Shown here: in pieces, positions 49,450 to 60,712 of the stretch
How the letters are laid out: each line of letters starts with the position of its first letter
Numbering within the stretch: position 1 is the stretch's first letter
DNA from: Zeus faber
Taxonomy: Eukaryota; Chordata; Actinopteri; Zeiformes; Zeidae
Direction of reading: 5' to 3'
DNA: 64,000 nt
NCBI GenBank assembly: GCA_960531495.1
Contig: OY482852.1
Span: 29,938,871 to 30,002,870, forward strand
Translations under genes and position numbers: made by a program
Notes under the pieces: generated by a model
Database searches by the model: none
The model's input: the letters and a program-made list of their open reading frames with translations, nothing else
Told to the model about the DNA's origin: nothing

Positions 49450-49870
49450 CCTGGGGAAGAAAGAAGAAGAAGAAACAGTCTTTATTTGTCACACAACACA
49501 CCACACTACAACACATGCTTGCACACACACACACATGCTTTTGATGGTGGCTGGTGAAATGGTTCCTCTGCATTTAACCCATCCTGGCTTGTCCTTCCTC
49601 CGGGGCCACAGCCAGGAGCAGTATACGTGGACGCGCCCGGGGACCAGGTGATAAGTGTCCATCGCTGGTCAGACGATGATGTGTGCATGTTTTTGAGGTG
49701 GAGGAAACCCCATGCAAGCACGGGGAGAACATGCAAACTCAACACAGAAAGGCTCCTATTTGGGAGATAACCCGCCGGAGCACGGTGCCAACAGCGCCCC
49801 AGGCGGGAATCGAACCCAGGACCTTCTTGCTGTGAGGCAGCAGTGCTCCCTGACACCCAGTCACAGACAC
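49450..49870 (-). repeat. SINE-like repeat in reverse orientation
   Basis: ACGGGGAGAACATGCAAACT, CACAGAAAGGCTCC and GGGAATCGAACCCAGGACCT, TCTTGCTGTGAGGCAGCAGT form a pattern very common in fish genomes. Read on the minus strand the last part gives a tRNA-like box B (GGTTCGATTCC), so I take it as a tRNA-derived SINE or a related retroelement end. It starts next to an (AAG)n stretch and short CA repeats. Confidence 0.6.
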
Positions 49871-50867
49871 TACGTTTATAAATGTTTGCATTCTCTCCAT
49901 ATACTTTCAAAAAAACTAGAATCAAAGATACAAGGCACACGCACACCCATAATAATGCACCTTTTTGTATATGTATTCTCTTGTTCTGTCAAGCACACCT
50001 TCACCCACACTCATACAAGCACACAAAGCCCTCCCACCCTCACACCTTGGGGTCACTGTTGCTGTTAAAGCAGCAACTGGTGTGTGAGAGCGCTACCTTG
50101 GGAATCCGTTTCCCATTAGTTTGGACTTAAACACATTCAACAGCCACAGATGATGTTTTGTCCAGGCTACAGACATTCTCTACTGTACAAAGGATGACTG
50201 GACTCATGGAGAACCACAAAGCTCACAATCCCTTCTCGTTTGTGTGTGCGCGCGCGCATCTGTGGACAGAACCTGATTCCCTGCTCAGGCTCCGCACCTA
50301 ATAAGAAACTGCTAGCTGATCGTTTGATCCCCGGGCCCCTTTCTCTGCCCCCGACTCCCTCCAATAGCGGACTCAGATGTCAAACGGATGTTATTTTTCT
50401 TTCTGACAATCACAAGATCGTTCTCATGCCACAGATCTTCCAGATCAGTGCCTTCCTGTGGCTTTTCTTTCAACCAGCAGCAGCACAGCCCCTCCCCAAA
50501 AAATAACTCTGACAACCCCTCACTGTGTTGCCTTGAAACATTGAGCAAGCACTCTGTTATTCTTTGTTTTCCGGAGGCCGTCGACGGAATTCACGCACGT
50601 CCAGTGAAAGCTGCACACCGGGAGGCCCCTTTCGGGCTGTTATTTAAAGAGGTGTTCCACCACAAGGTCACATTGTGATCATACCTGCCACAGGCGAACA
50701 TGCAAAAAAGATGCATCTGTTGCCTGTAACAGGATTATCTTTGCATGGTTGCCTTTGCCTTATTCTTTTTTCGCCCTGTTGTTTCCGACACTCAGACAGA
50801 CTTAAAGGGCCTGTCAAATTTCTTGACAGTTACCTATACCTGTGACTGTCAGCTGTCAATGATATTA

Positions 50868-50869
<2 letters not shown>

Positions 50870-50898
<29 letters not shown>

Positions 50899-50930
50899 TG
50901 CGTGCGTGCGTGTGTGTGTGTGTGTGTGTG
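50870..50930. repeat. (GT)n with GCGT core
   Basis: GT repeat interrupted by GCGCGTGCGTGCGTGCG. Confidence 0.96.
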
Positions 50931-52560
50931 GAGGGGTGGGGGGTTGTTGTGAGGTGTGAACTTTGTGTTCGGGTGACTCATATTTGACCTCCCCTGAAAA
51001 AGCTGAGGAGGTATGTGGTGTATATCCTAACTTTTTAACCTGCCCTCGACCTGATTGAGAATCAAATTAACCCATCCTGACTGACGGCGAACCTATGGAA
51101 GAATGATGACGAGCTGGTATGACATGAGAGAAGTGCCAAGCATAACGTGATACAAAGGACAAAGAGTTAACATTGAGAGAGATGAGAAGGATGAATGTTG
51201 TTCCACGCAGAGGAAGAAACTAAAAATGTGTGTGTGTGTGTGTGTGTGTGTGTGTCTCATCTCTTCCTCAATGTGTCATGTGCTCTCCTCAACACTGAAC
51301 TTATATTAATGCTGATAAGAGTGAGACCATTTTGTCTGGGCAATACTGCGGAGGGACAGATTTTAAGGTGTTAAAAAGTGTAATGGAGAACAATGGCACA
51401 CAGGCCTTCTCAGGTTCCTCTTTTATTCGACAGTAGCTTTGTTATGCAGGTTCCTAGATGCCAGCTTTTTCATTATTAGATAGCCGTAGTTTGTTTCAAG
51501 CTCCAAACTCTGTATTGGAAGTGAACGGTGAGTGATGGGCGGGGGTGCCTTGTTGGAAAGAGGGAAGAGGGTGATATCATATGTGTGCACACACACACAG
51601 CATCTAGAAACACTTGTATGCACACACATCTTTCTTGTGGACATGTACAAATATGCCGATGTGCACACGCAAACACTCATGCGATAAACCCTTCTTTGTG
51701 TAGCGGGTGCAAAAAGCGGGGGTTGGAGAGGCCTAGGGCATCCGTGAAAGCCCTGCACCTCTCCTGATGAGTTGGCCCACAGTGCAAGTCTCATATTCCC
51801 CTCAGCCTTACCACACAGGCCCCGTTACTCGCTGCTTGTACTAAGGGGCTTTCAGAAGAGAACATAAAGCGTTTCAATGTTCCTCTCTCTGCCAGGCTTG
51901 GCTCTCATTGTATGTTTGGTGATGTCTCCGAGACCTCGGATGGTTCCAATTAGACTGAAGATGTCCACCTGTTCTCAGATCTTTAGCAAACTGAGTGTGT
52001 AATGTTTTCAAGTGTAATTGTTCTCCAGACACATCTCAAGCTTGAGCTATTTTTAAGTTGGAAAACTGAACTGAAAAATGACCAAAACACCAGCCAGTGG
52101 AATGTAAGTAAGTTGCCTTGTAAAATCTTTTTTGAACTTACAGTACTCGTCCAAGTTCAAGAAATATATTAAATAATTCAAATTATTAAACACATACAAC
52201 TGTCAAAAGGTAATTATTTGTCTTTTCACAAGCACTTGCTGGCAGTACCTATACAATACTCAAAAAGTTAGGGATATTCGGCTTTCGGGTGAAATTTCAG
52301 GATGAACCTAAAATGCACTATAACCTTTACAGCTGAACTTAATTTGACCTTCTCTAAACTTTTGAATGCACATGTCCAACTGTTCAATGTTTCAGTACTT
52401 TTTGCACAACTTACTGTTCTCGCACAAGGAGCTGAACGGCAAAATTCACAACAGGTGTTTGATCCATGAATCGACCAATACATTTCCTGGTTCAATTAGA
52501 ATTGGTGTTTAAACAGTCCTCTTCATCATGCTGTTCACAATTTGACATCATGAGACCAAG

Positions 52561-53606
52561 ATGACACCTAACAACTGATCAACAGTACCTCGCCATTGTG
52601 AGGCTTCAAACAGGATGTTCTCAGAGGGAAGTGGCCACTGAGCTTAGAGTGTCACAGAGTGTCATCAGCAGGTTGCAACAGAGATACAGAGACTGGAAGA
52701 GTCACAGAAAGGCATAGAAGTGGATGCCCTTTGGCCACATCCCACACTGATGAGCGCTTCATTGTGAACAGTGCCCTGCGGAATCGGATGATGAATGCCA
52801 CTCAACTCCAGGCACATTTAAGGGAGGTGAGAGGCACCCAAGTGTCAGGTCAGACCATTCAAAACCGTTTACATCAGCGTGGTCTGCGTGCTCGACGACC
52901 TACAAGGGTACCTGACCACACCACCAGGCACAGGCATCATTGTCTTGCATGGGCCAGGGAGTATTTACACTGGACAAGGGACCAGTGGGCCTCAATGCTG
53001 TTCTCTGATGAAAGTTGATTCACGTTGAGCAGAAATAATGGCCGCCAATGATGTTGGAGACATCAAGGAAAGCGCAATGCATCAGCCACTGTTGTCACCA
53101 GACAAGCCTTTGGTGGTGGTGGTGGTGGTGGTGGTGGTGGTGTTACAGTGTGGGCAGGTGTGTCTAGTCAATACAGAACTGCCCTACACTTTGTGAATGG
53201 TACAGTGACAAGCCCATACTACCTGAATAACATCATTAATCCAGTCATTGTGCTCCTGCATGAACAACACAGGCCTCATTTCATCTTCATGGACGACAAT
53301 GCTCCAGCTCATGGAGGTGGCATCATTAGGGAACGGCTGCTGGAGACTGGGGTACCTCAAATTGAGTGGCCTGCACTTTCTCCAGACCTGAATCCCATAG
53401 AAAACCTATGGGATCAGCTGAGTGGCCGTGTAGAGGCTCGTAACTCTGTACCCCAGAACCTCAATGACCTGAGGGCCGCCCTTCAAGAAGAGTGGGGTGC
53501 CATGCCTCAGCAGACAATAAGTCGACTTGTGAACAGCATGAGACGTAGTTGTCAAGCTGTAATTGATGCTCAAGGGCACATGAAAAGTTACATTGAGAGA
53601 CATTGA
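52561..53606 (+). pseudogene. Tc1-like transposase pseudogene with Gly-repeat expansion
   Basis: The expected ATG is at 52561 but the frame stops at 52576-52578. The helix-turn-helix region is readable from 52659 (RDTETGRVTERHRSGCPLAT) to SMLFSDES, where the first catalytic Asp is intact. Two in-frame TGA codons follow (53016-53018 and 53049-53051), each where the family has Arg, as expected from CpG decay. The frame is then open: a run of about ten Gly codons (53112-53141), FIFMDDNAPAH (second Asp), [15 protein letters not shown] (Glu) and the C-terminus IDAQGHMKSYIERH. Otherwise well preserved. Confidence 0.92.
53112..53141 (+). repeat. (GGT)10 inside transposase frame
   Basis: Ten GGT units, in frame with the transposase, where family members carry a short Gly-Gly-Gly motif before the VWAG segment. 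Confidence 0.95.
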
Positions 53607-55503
53607 TATTTGTTGTTGTGGTAAACCCACCACTGTTGTTGGCTTTTGTTTCAATTGTTTGAGATGAAGAAATCACCATTGCATGCTTCTACTTAAATGC
53701 CCTACATTCATGATATAATATCACTGTCGCGTGAACTTTTACATTTTCCATAAATTTCATCCGAAAGCCAAATATCCCTAACTTTTTGTGAGTAGTGTAT
53801 ATCATTAAAGTCAGATTCTAGTTTTTCCTACAAAAAATACATCACAACAATTTTGGAAGGTGCATTTGGTTGCCCAGACTACAATGAAGTGAATGTCCTA
53901 CACTCTTACTTAGGGCAATTAGGTGCACACAAGTGCCTGGCTAATATATAACTGAGAGTGAGTATACGCTGTTGTTAAACAGTAAACTGACCCCCATCCA
54001 GTCATTGTTTTTCGATGGATAGGCTCAGGTATGTCACTAACAGCTTTAAACAAAGTAAAAAAAAAACAAAAAACTAGCTTGTGCCATGGCAACTGTGGCA
54101 AAACTATACACAAAATTAGGGCTCCCCCCCTGAAAGTTGACAAGTAGCATCATCAGTCGGAGACCCATCAGTTGATTGAGATTCTTCAAGTTGAGCAGTT
54201 GTTTGTTTTGTTTTTTTGTCAGTTAGTGTGCATTACAATAACAGGATAAAACAGAGAAGCTTATAAAAATCCACAGGGATAACATTTCAATGAAGCTAAT
54301 TCATTATAAATAAAGGGAATCATAAATACATTTTACAAGTGTGGACATGACGCTGTCCCGTTCATCCAAATAAAACAACTAAAAACAGTGTTGGGATGGG
54401 TCAGAGGAACAGGGCACAAGTAGGGATGGGTATCGTTAAGATTTTAGCGGTACTATTACTCTTACCTATACAGCTTATCAATCTGGCACTTTAAAGGTAT
54501 CGTTTGTCAGTTCTCTTTTTATTATTTTAAGAGAAAAACAGAGAGAGAGAGAGATCTGATTATGGCGAAAAAGCTTCATAGATTAATATCTTAATATAAT
54601 TGCAAGTTGGAAATGGGTTATATAGCTTAAAAAAATACAAAATACATTTTCTAAATTTCTCCAATACCGTTAACATTACTGGTCATTTCAGAGCTCATCC
54701 ATACTATGGTCTTTAATAATTTAGGCCAAGGCCCGTTTAATACCTGGCCTCAGTACCCCGTTCCTCTGTGCCACCCCCCCGCCAGCCGGTGCTACCGAAT
54801 AGGCCAGGGGTCGGCAACCTTCAGCATTAAAAGAGCCATTTGGGCATGATTCCCACCAAATAAAACCCACCTGGAGCCGCAAAACCTATTTGACCGCTAT
54901 AATGAAGATAACACCGGATATACAGTATAGTTTTATAACACTTATGCTATGTACTGTATATAAGAACTGTAGTTTGTTGCATTTATGAAATAAAAGAACT
55001 ACAAACTGATAAAGACTGTCATTTTTTTTCTGTGCTTGACCAGGCAAAACACTAAATTCTTTTGAACTCTAAAAAAAATAATACTGGCACGTATCATTTT
55101 TCTTTGAAATAAAATACAAAATGCAGGTCCTTCACTTATTTGTGTATTTGATAAAAAATAAATATTCACTTTAATTATAAGGGGACAAAAAATGCTAGTT
55201 TATGTTTTATCACGACTTAAGTCTATTTCAGTGTGGCGTCATCCGCGACTATTTCCTCAGTCGCTTGCCACAGTCAACCGTCGACCTGAATATGAAACGC
55301 AACTAGGGTCCGATATAAACATCTATATTTGCAAAATTAATAGCTTGTTTCTCTCACCTGCCTAATGCGATTTCTGCCCTGAATTTCACTGCAGAGCTTC
55401 TCCATATCGGGCTGTATGATGTAACTTTGAGTTCCACACATGACTGTTAGCTGTCATCAGTGAGTTGTGAGTTCATGGTGGAAAACACTTGCTTGCACAG
55501 GTA

Positions 55504-57110
55504 CAGTGGGGCAAAAAAGTATTTAGTCAGCCACCAATTGTGCAAGTTCTCCCACTTAAAAAGATGAGAGAGGCCTGTAATTTTCATCATAGGTACACTT
55601 CGGCTATAAGAGACAGAATGGGGTGAAAGAATCCAGGAAATCACATTGTAGGATTTTTAATGAATTAATTGGTAAATTCCTTGGTTAAATAAGTATTTGG
55701 TCACCTACAAACAAGCAAGATTTCTGGCTTTCACAGACCTGTAACTTTTTCTTTAAGAGGCTCCTATGTCCTCCACTCGTTACCTGTATTAATGGCACCT
55801 GTTTGAACTCGTTATCAGTATAAAAGACACCTGTCCACAACCTCAAACAGTCACACTCCAAACTCCACTATGGCCAAGACCAAAGAGCTTTTAAAGGACA
55901 CCAGAAACAAAATTGTAGACCTGCACCAGGCTGGGAAGACTGAATCTGCAACAGGTAAGCAGCTTGTTGTGAAGAAATCAACTGTGGGAGCAATTATTAG
56001 AAAATGGAAGACATACAAGACCACTGATAATCTCCCTCGATCTGGGGCTCGACGCAAGATCTCACCCTGTGGGGTCAAAATGATCACAAGAACGGTGAGC
56101 AAACATCCCAGAACCACACGGGGGGACCTAGTGAATGACCTGCAGAGAGCTGGGACCAAAGTAACAAAGGCTACCATCAGCAACACACTAGGCCGCCAGG
56201 GACTCAAATCCTGCAGTGCCAGACGTGTCCCCCTGCTTAAGCCAGTACATGTCCAGGCCAATCTGAAGTTTGCTAGAGAGCATTTGGATGATCCAGAAGA
56301 GGATTGGGAGAATGTCATATGGTCAGATGAAACCAAAATAGAACTTTTTGGTAAAAACTCAACTTGTCGTGTTTGGAGGAGAAAGAAAGCTGAGTTGCAT
56401 CCAAAGAACACCATACCTACTGTGAAGCATGGGGGTGGAAACATCATGCTTTGGGGCTGTTTCTCTGCAAAGGGACCAGGACGACTGATCCGTGTAAAGG
56501 AAAGAATGAATGGGACCATGTATCGTGAGATTTTGAGTGAAAACCTCCTTCCATCAGCAAGGGCATTGAAGATGAAACGTGGCTGGGTCTTTCAGCATGA
56601 CAATGATCCCAAACACACCGCCCAGGCAACGAAGGAGTGGCTTCGTAAGAAGCATTTCAAGGTCCTGGAGTGGCCTAAGCCAGTCTCCAGATCTCAACCC
56701 CATAGAAAATCTTTGGAGGGAGTTGAGAGTCTGTGTTGCCCAGCAACAGCCCCAAAACGTCACTGCTCTAGAGGAGATCTGCATGGAGGAATGGACCAAA
56801 ATACCAGCAACAGTGTGTGAAAACCTTGTGAGGACTTACAGAAAACGTTTGACCTCTGTCATTGCAAACAAAGGGTATATAACAAAGTATTGAGATGAAC
56901 TTTTGTTATTGACCAAATACTTATTTTCCACCATAATTTGCAAATAAATTCTTTAAAAATCAGAACATGTGATTTTCTGGATTTTTTTTTTCTCATTCTG
57001 TCTCTCATAGTTGAGGTATACCTATGATGAAAATAACAGGCCTCTCTCATCTTTTTAAGTGGGAGAACTTGCACAATTGGTGGCTGACTAAATACTTTTT
57101 TGCCCCACTG
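55504..57110 (+). mobile_element. Tc1/mariner element, fourth family, young and nearly intact
   Basis: Ends are CAGTGGGGCAAAAAAGTATT on the left and the same in reverse complement on the right. The first 75 bp of both terminal repeats are identical and similarity extends to about 120 bp. TA duplications flank it (55502-55503 and 57111-57112). Length 1607 bp is normal for this family. It is inserted inside the hAT element 54805-57577. Confidence 0.96.
55870..56893 (+). pseudogene. Tc1-like transposase, one-base frameshift
   Basis: The frame opens with [20 protein letters not shown] and runs through the paired helix-turn-helix DNA-binding region ([19 protein letters not shown]) to the catalytic core: [11 protein letters not shown] (first Asp), [28 protein letters not shown] (second Asp). 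At about 56677 one extra A shifts the frame, giving a false ending at 56820. The correct continuation is in the next frame: [13 protein letters not shown] (catalytic Glu) to NKGYITKY and the stop at 56891-56893. Apart from this single base I see no break; total ~340 residues is the usual family length. A sequencing error cannot be excluded. Confidence 0.93.
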
Positions 57111-59931
57111 TATGTTGATCCAAAGATGGACAGGACCCCAAATGCGTACTTGTTCATGTTCAAATAGGTGTCAGGAATGGCATTCCATGTCTCGATTCCA
57201 CTCCACATTCCATGAAACAAACTTTAACGTTCTATTTTCCTCAAACTTTTATTTTTTGGATGTATCCATGGTTAGCTTACCGGGTTTCAAGAGCTCAAAA
57301 TAAGTCACCAGCCCGTCTGCAACAGGTGACGCATACAAGGTACGACGCATATTTTGATTGACAAAATATTAAAACACGTTTTTTTTCAATGTTACAAGAT
57401 CACCTAAATCTCCAGAATCATAACTATTACATTGAAAAAATTAAATAAATAGAATAAATTTTATTTAAATTAAATAGCCATTATTTATTCACACTATTTT
57501 CTCAAAGCCACCGGGAGCCACGGCAGAGGGATGAAAGAGCTACATGCGGCTCTGGAGCCGCGGGTTGCCGACCCCTGGAATAGGCGAATATTCACACAAA
57601 CATTGCTGTAAACTTTTCTTTAAATGTCTTTGATTTCAAAAATAAAATATTTATTATAGATTAGCACTCTGACATTAAAGAATAGTACTTGGTACTTAAA
57701 TAAATGTATAGTATATATGATGTATATATGATGGAGTACGCTCACTTCTACCCTTTTCTTATAGGCTACTATTAACTAACCCCAAACAGGCTTTGGTTGG
57801 CAAAAAAGCGCAAATCCTGTTAAGTGAACTTTCACTCCCACCAAATTAAAGTGCAGCTGACAGGTATCAGGCTCTACTTATCCCTAATGAAAGGCCACAT
57901 ATGGGACAGCCAACTTCACAGGGACACCAGTGGGGAGTCCCAATTGGCCTGGTTGTTAAAAAGTGTTACCCCAGATAAAATTGGTACCTACGAGAGAGAG
58001 AGAGCGAGACCCAACCTTCACAAACACATACCCTCACACACAAGGAAGGCGACCTGACAGCAGCAGTGTATGGCATCAGGCCAAGGCTGGGTCCCACCAA
58101 CCAGCTAAACCAGCCAACCAACCAACAAACCGTCAGCAGCTCAATGTGGTTCGTCGATTTGCAGGCCATAATTCAATCCCACTCCAGCTTTTATGTGGCG
58201 TTTTTAGCAGCCCGTGTTCCTCGCTCAGCTATTTCTGAAGGGGGTTCATTTTGCAAGGCGTGCAGCACTACAGGTGCATGTAATATTGCTTCAACAGGCT
58301 GACTAGTCTGGGGATGTTTCTGAATAGAAAAAGAATGTTGGTTTTCCCTTGGTATCTGACCATAAGTATTAGGCTCTAACATTGTCAATGGTTAGTTCAG
58401 TTCAGTTTTAAGCACTACCTGAAGGATTTTTTATGTGAGGTGGAGAAGTCCATTACTGCGTCTGGACCAGTAGTCTAGACTCTAGATTAGCTCATGCTGT
58501 GATTTATGGAGGCTGCGTGATACATCTAAGGCATGATTCTGGCTTGATTGTAATGCCTCATTCCCCCTGTTCATAGTTATCCATAGCTAGTCGACTTCTG
58601 GTCTATGTCTCCAAGCACAGCCAAGAGAAGCAGGGCAAATGCTCCCTTCGTCCTCCCAAATTCCAGCCAGAGGTCTGTTTCTCAGTTTTGAGTCAGGTTC
58701 CAATAGTCTATGCAGAAGGAAATTAATATCACCCAGACAGGTGCTTTTTGCTGTTCGATTTTCGGCTGTCTATGTTAAAACCAGAGGCTATTTGGAAAAT
58801 GTTTTCGTTCATAAAACGGTATTTAGATTTAGGTATTTAGAAATCCCCCCCAGTCATTGTGGCTGCTAAATTAATCTTTTGTTGCCTGCTTAGAGTGTAT
58901 TCCTGCATGACGTATGAGGAGAATCATGCGAAACAGGGTCACACCCAGCTCCTGCCTTGACAGTAGTGCCCCTCAAACCAAACTGTATTCTATGATTGCT
59001 GTTGATTTCATAATGAGGTAATCACTTGTATTACTCATCATCGGCTTAGCCAAGAGAGTTTTGTTCAGGCAGAGTTAAAATTACTGAAAGCTATTATGGT
59101 GAGGGATAATTCAATGACCCTAAATCAACTTGTGGTTGCTGTGGTCATGCTTAACATTGACTTGTGGTTTGTGGGGCCAAAAAAGCAACGACACTCATTT
59201 AGTCAGACAAGGCGACACATGAGCGAGGCCCTGCCCTGTTACTGAATAAATAGGGGGGAATGTTCTCAGAAAGAAGAAAAAAAACATTTCTATGATCAAA
59301 ATGAAGGGAAGTAGAGGGGGGAAACACATTGCAACAAGTCAGCCTTACAGTATGTATTAACAGGTGTGTATTAAAAGGCTGGAATGACATATGATGTAAT
59401 ATTGTTCCACTTTACACTTCGAAGCCCAGGAGTGCTCGGGGCTTTGGAGCTGCGAGGTACAACATCATATTCCGTGTGGCACAGTCCATAAAGTATTTTT
59501 GCCAACTTTGCGATGAGGTTTCTTTTTTCCTGCTACATCTGGTGTCAGACAGTTTTATTTGCTTTAATGGCTGACAGAGATCAATGGACTTATTGAGGAG
59601 CCTCTCAAGGAGGAAATGGTGTCAGCGAATGAGAAGCTCATGCACATGTTGATTGACGTCTCAGTTCTGATGGGACTACCATGCCCTTCTTTTCAACGTT
59701 CACTCGTGATGTATTAAAGGTCACCTACGGGCAATTTCACTTCCTTTCCCTTCAATTTTTCTTCAAAAGGAAAATGGGGGTATTAGTTCATATTGGCAAC
59801 ATAATGGCTGCCAGTAATACAAGTTGCAGATGCTTTTCAAGCTAGGCTATTCGCTTTTGTCAATAAAGCAGAGCAAAAATTGATCACTCTAAGTTTTGAT
59901 TTGGAGGATTTTTCTATATACATTGCTGACC

Positions 59932-59967
59932 ATGTATATGGCCATATACATAGTATATGTATATGGC
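59932..59967. repeat. 20-bp perfect palindrome with alternative hairpin
   Basis: ATGTATATGGCCATATACAT (59932-59951) is a perfect palindrome. Its right half also pairs with ATGTATATGGC at 59957-59967, so two mutually exclusive hairpins are possible. Confidence 0.9.
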
Positions 59968-60651
59968 TAAATAGACACTCAGGCAAAGAGAGAAACACGT
60001 CTATAGTGGCTGTGCAAGCTTTTTGCCTACTGTGTTCACAAGAGTTTGAAACTCTCGAACATTGAAACCTGGTCATTTTCACATACAAGCTGTGAACTTG
60101 CCTTCGCAATACAGGACATTTGGTTTCAACAAATAGCATTCCATTAAACTGTGCTCTAACAAGGGACACTATGTGCTGCTAATGGGCAGTTTCTCTGGGG
60201 GACATTATTCTAATAATCGTAATTTAGTTGCCATTCGAGCCATCATAGTGGTTTCATGAGCAGCTGTAGATGTTTCTCTTGAATGAATGACTTGACTAAT
60301 GCCTTAACTAGTCGTTTGAGGAAAGAAAGCTCAAGGGAGGGAAAAACAGTGGGGAAACTGGGAAGGACAAGAGGATTATCAGCTCTGTGTGGATTATCAT
60401 CTACTGTGGTGAGCATTCCCCTGTCCTCTTCAACCCCGCGCATTCCTCCCCGACCCCTTGATCTCGTCTTCTTAAAGAAGACACCCCAGGCCCATTTGTT
60501 CCATATATTTAAATCCAGTACGTATGAAAAAGGAGTACTTCTTTACCTCATTAAACCATATAATTCTAGAGGTATCTCCTTCTCTGTCTGGCGCTACAAG
60601 GAACCGCATGTCCACCACAGCTGGACATGTTGGGCAGAGGCAGGAAGCTGT

Positions 60652-60710
<59 letters not shown>

Positions 60711-60712
60711 CA
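60652..60712. repeat. (CA)n microsatellite
   Basis: About 30 CA units with one CAAACA interruption. Confidence 0.97.

Larger units (their letters stand above)
52252..53799 (+). mobile_element. Tc1/mariner element, third family, full length
   Basis: Long inverted ends of about 48 bp: left TACAATACTCAAAAAGTTAG..., right in reverse complement TACACTACTCACAAAAAGTT..., both continuing through GGCTTTCGG and TGAAATTT. TA target duplications flank the element (52250-52251, 53800-53801). Length is 1548 bp. The AAAAGTTAGGGATATT ends mark a family widespread in fish. Confidence 0.92.
55337..57269 (-). pseudogene. hAT transposase remnant, split by Tc1
   Basis: On the minus strand the remnant begins MDTSKK at 57269, with an early stop, and a diverged N-terminal part follows. 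It then jumps to the C-terminal hAT dimerisation region: MNKYAFGVLSIFGST before the Tc1 insertion and YLCKQVFSTMNSQLTDDS after it (55503 downward). Further on, CVELKVTSYSP and, after a frameshift, EKLCSEIQGRNRIRQVRETS lead to a stop at 55337-55339. The SIFGSTYLC.QVFS motif is typical of hAT C-termini. The middle of the enzyme, with most catalytic residues, is missing. Confidence 0.82.
54805..57577 (-). mobile_element. hAT element (internally deleted) containing a nested Tc1
   Basis: Terminal inverted repeats CAGGGGTCGGCAACC on the left and GGTTGCCGACCCCTG on the right, with a perfect 8-bp duplication GAATAGGC on both sides (54797-54804 and 57578-57585), define a hAT superfamily element. Without the 1607-bp Tc1 and its duplicated TA, the element is about 1.16 kb. 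It carries, on the minus strand, only the beginning and end of a hAT transposase, so it was already a deletion derivative when the Tc1 arrived. Confidence 0.92.

Noticed and set aside
55851..56519. 222-codon minus-strand frame
   Set aside because: It is the antisense shadow of the Tc1 transposase at 55870-56893.
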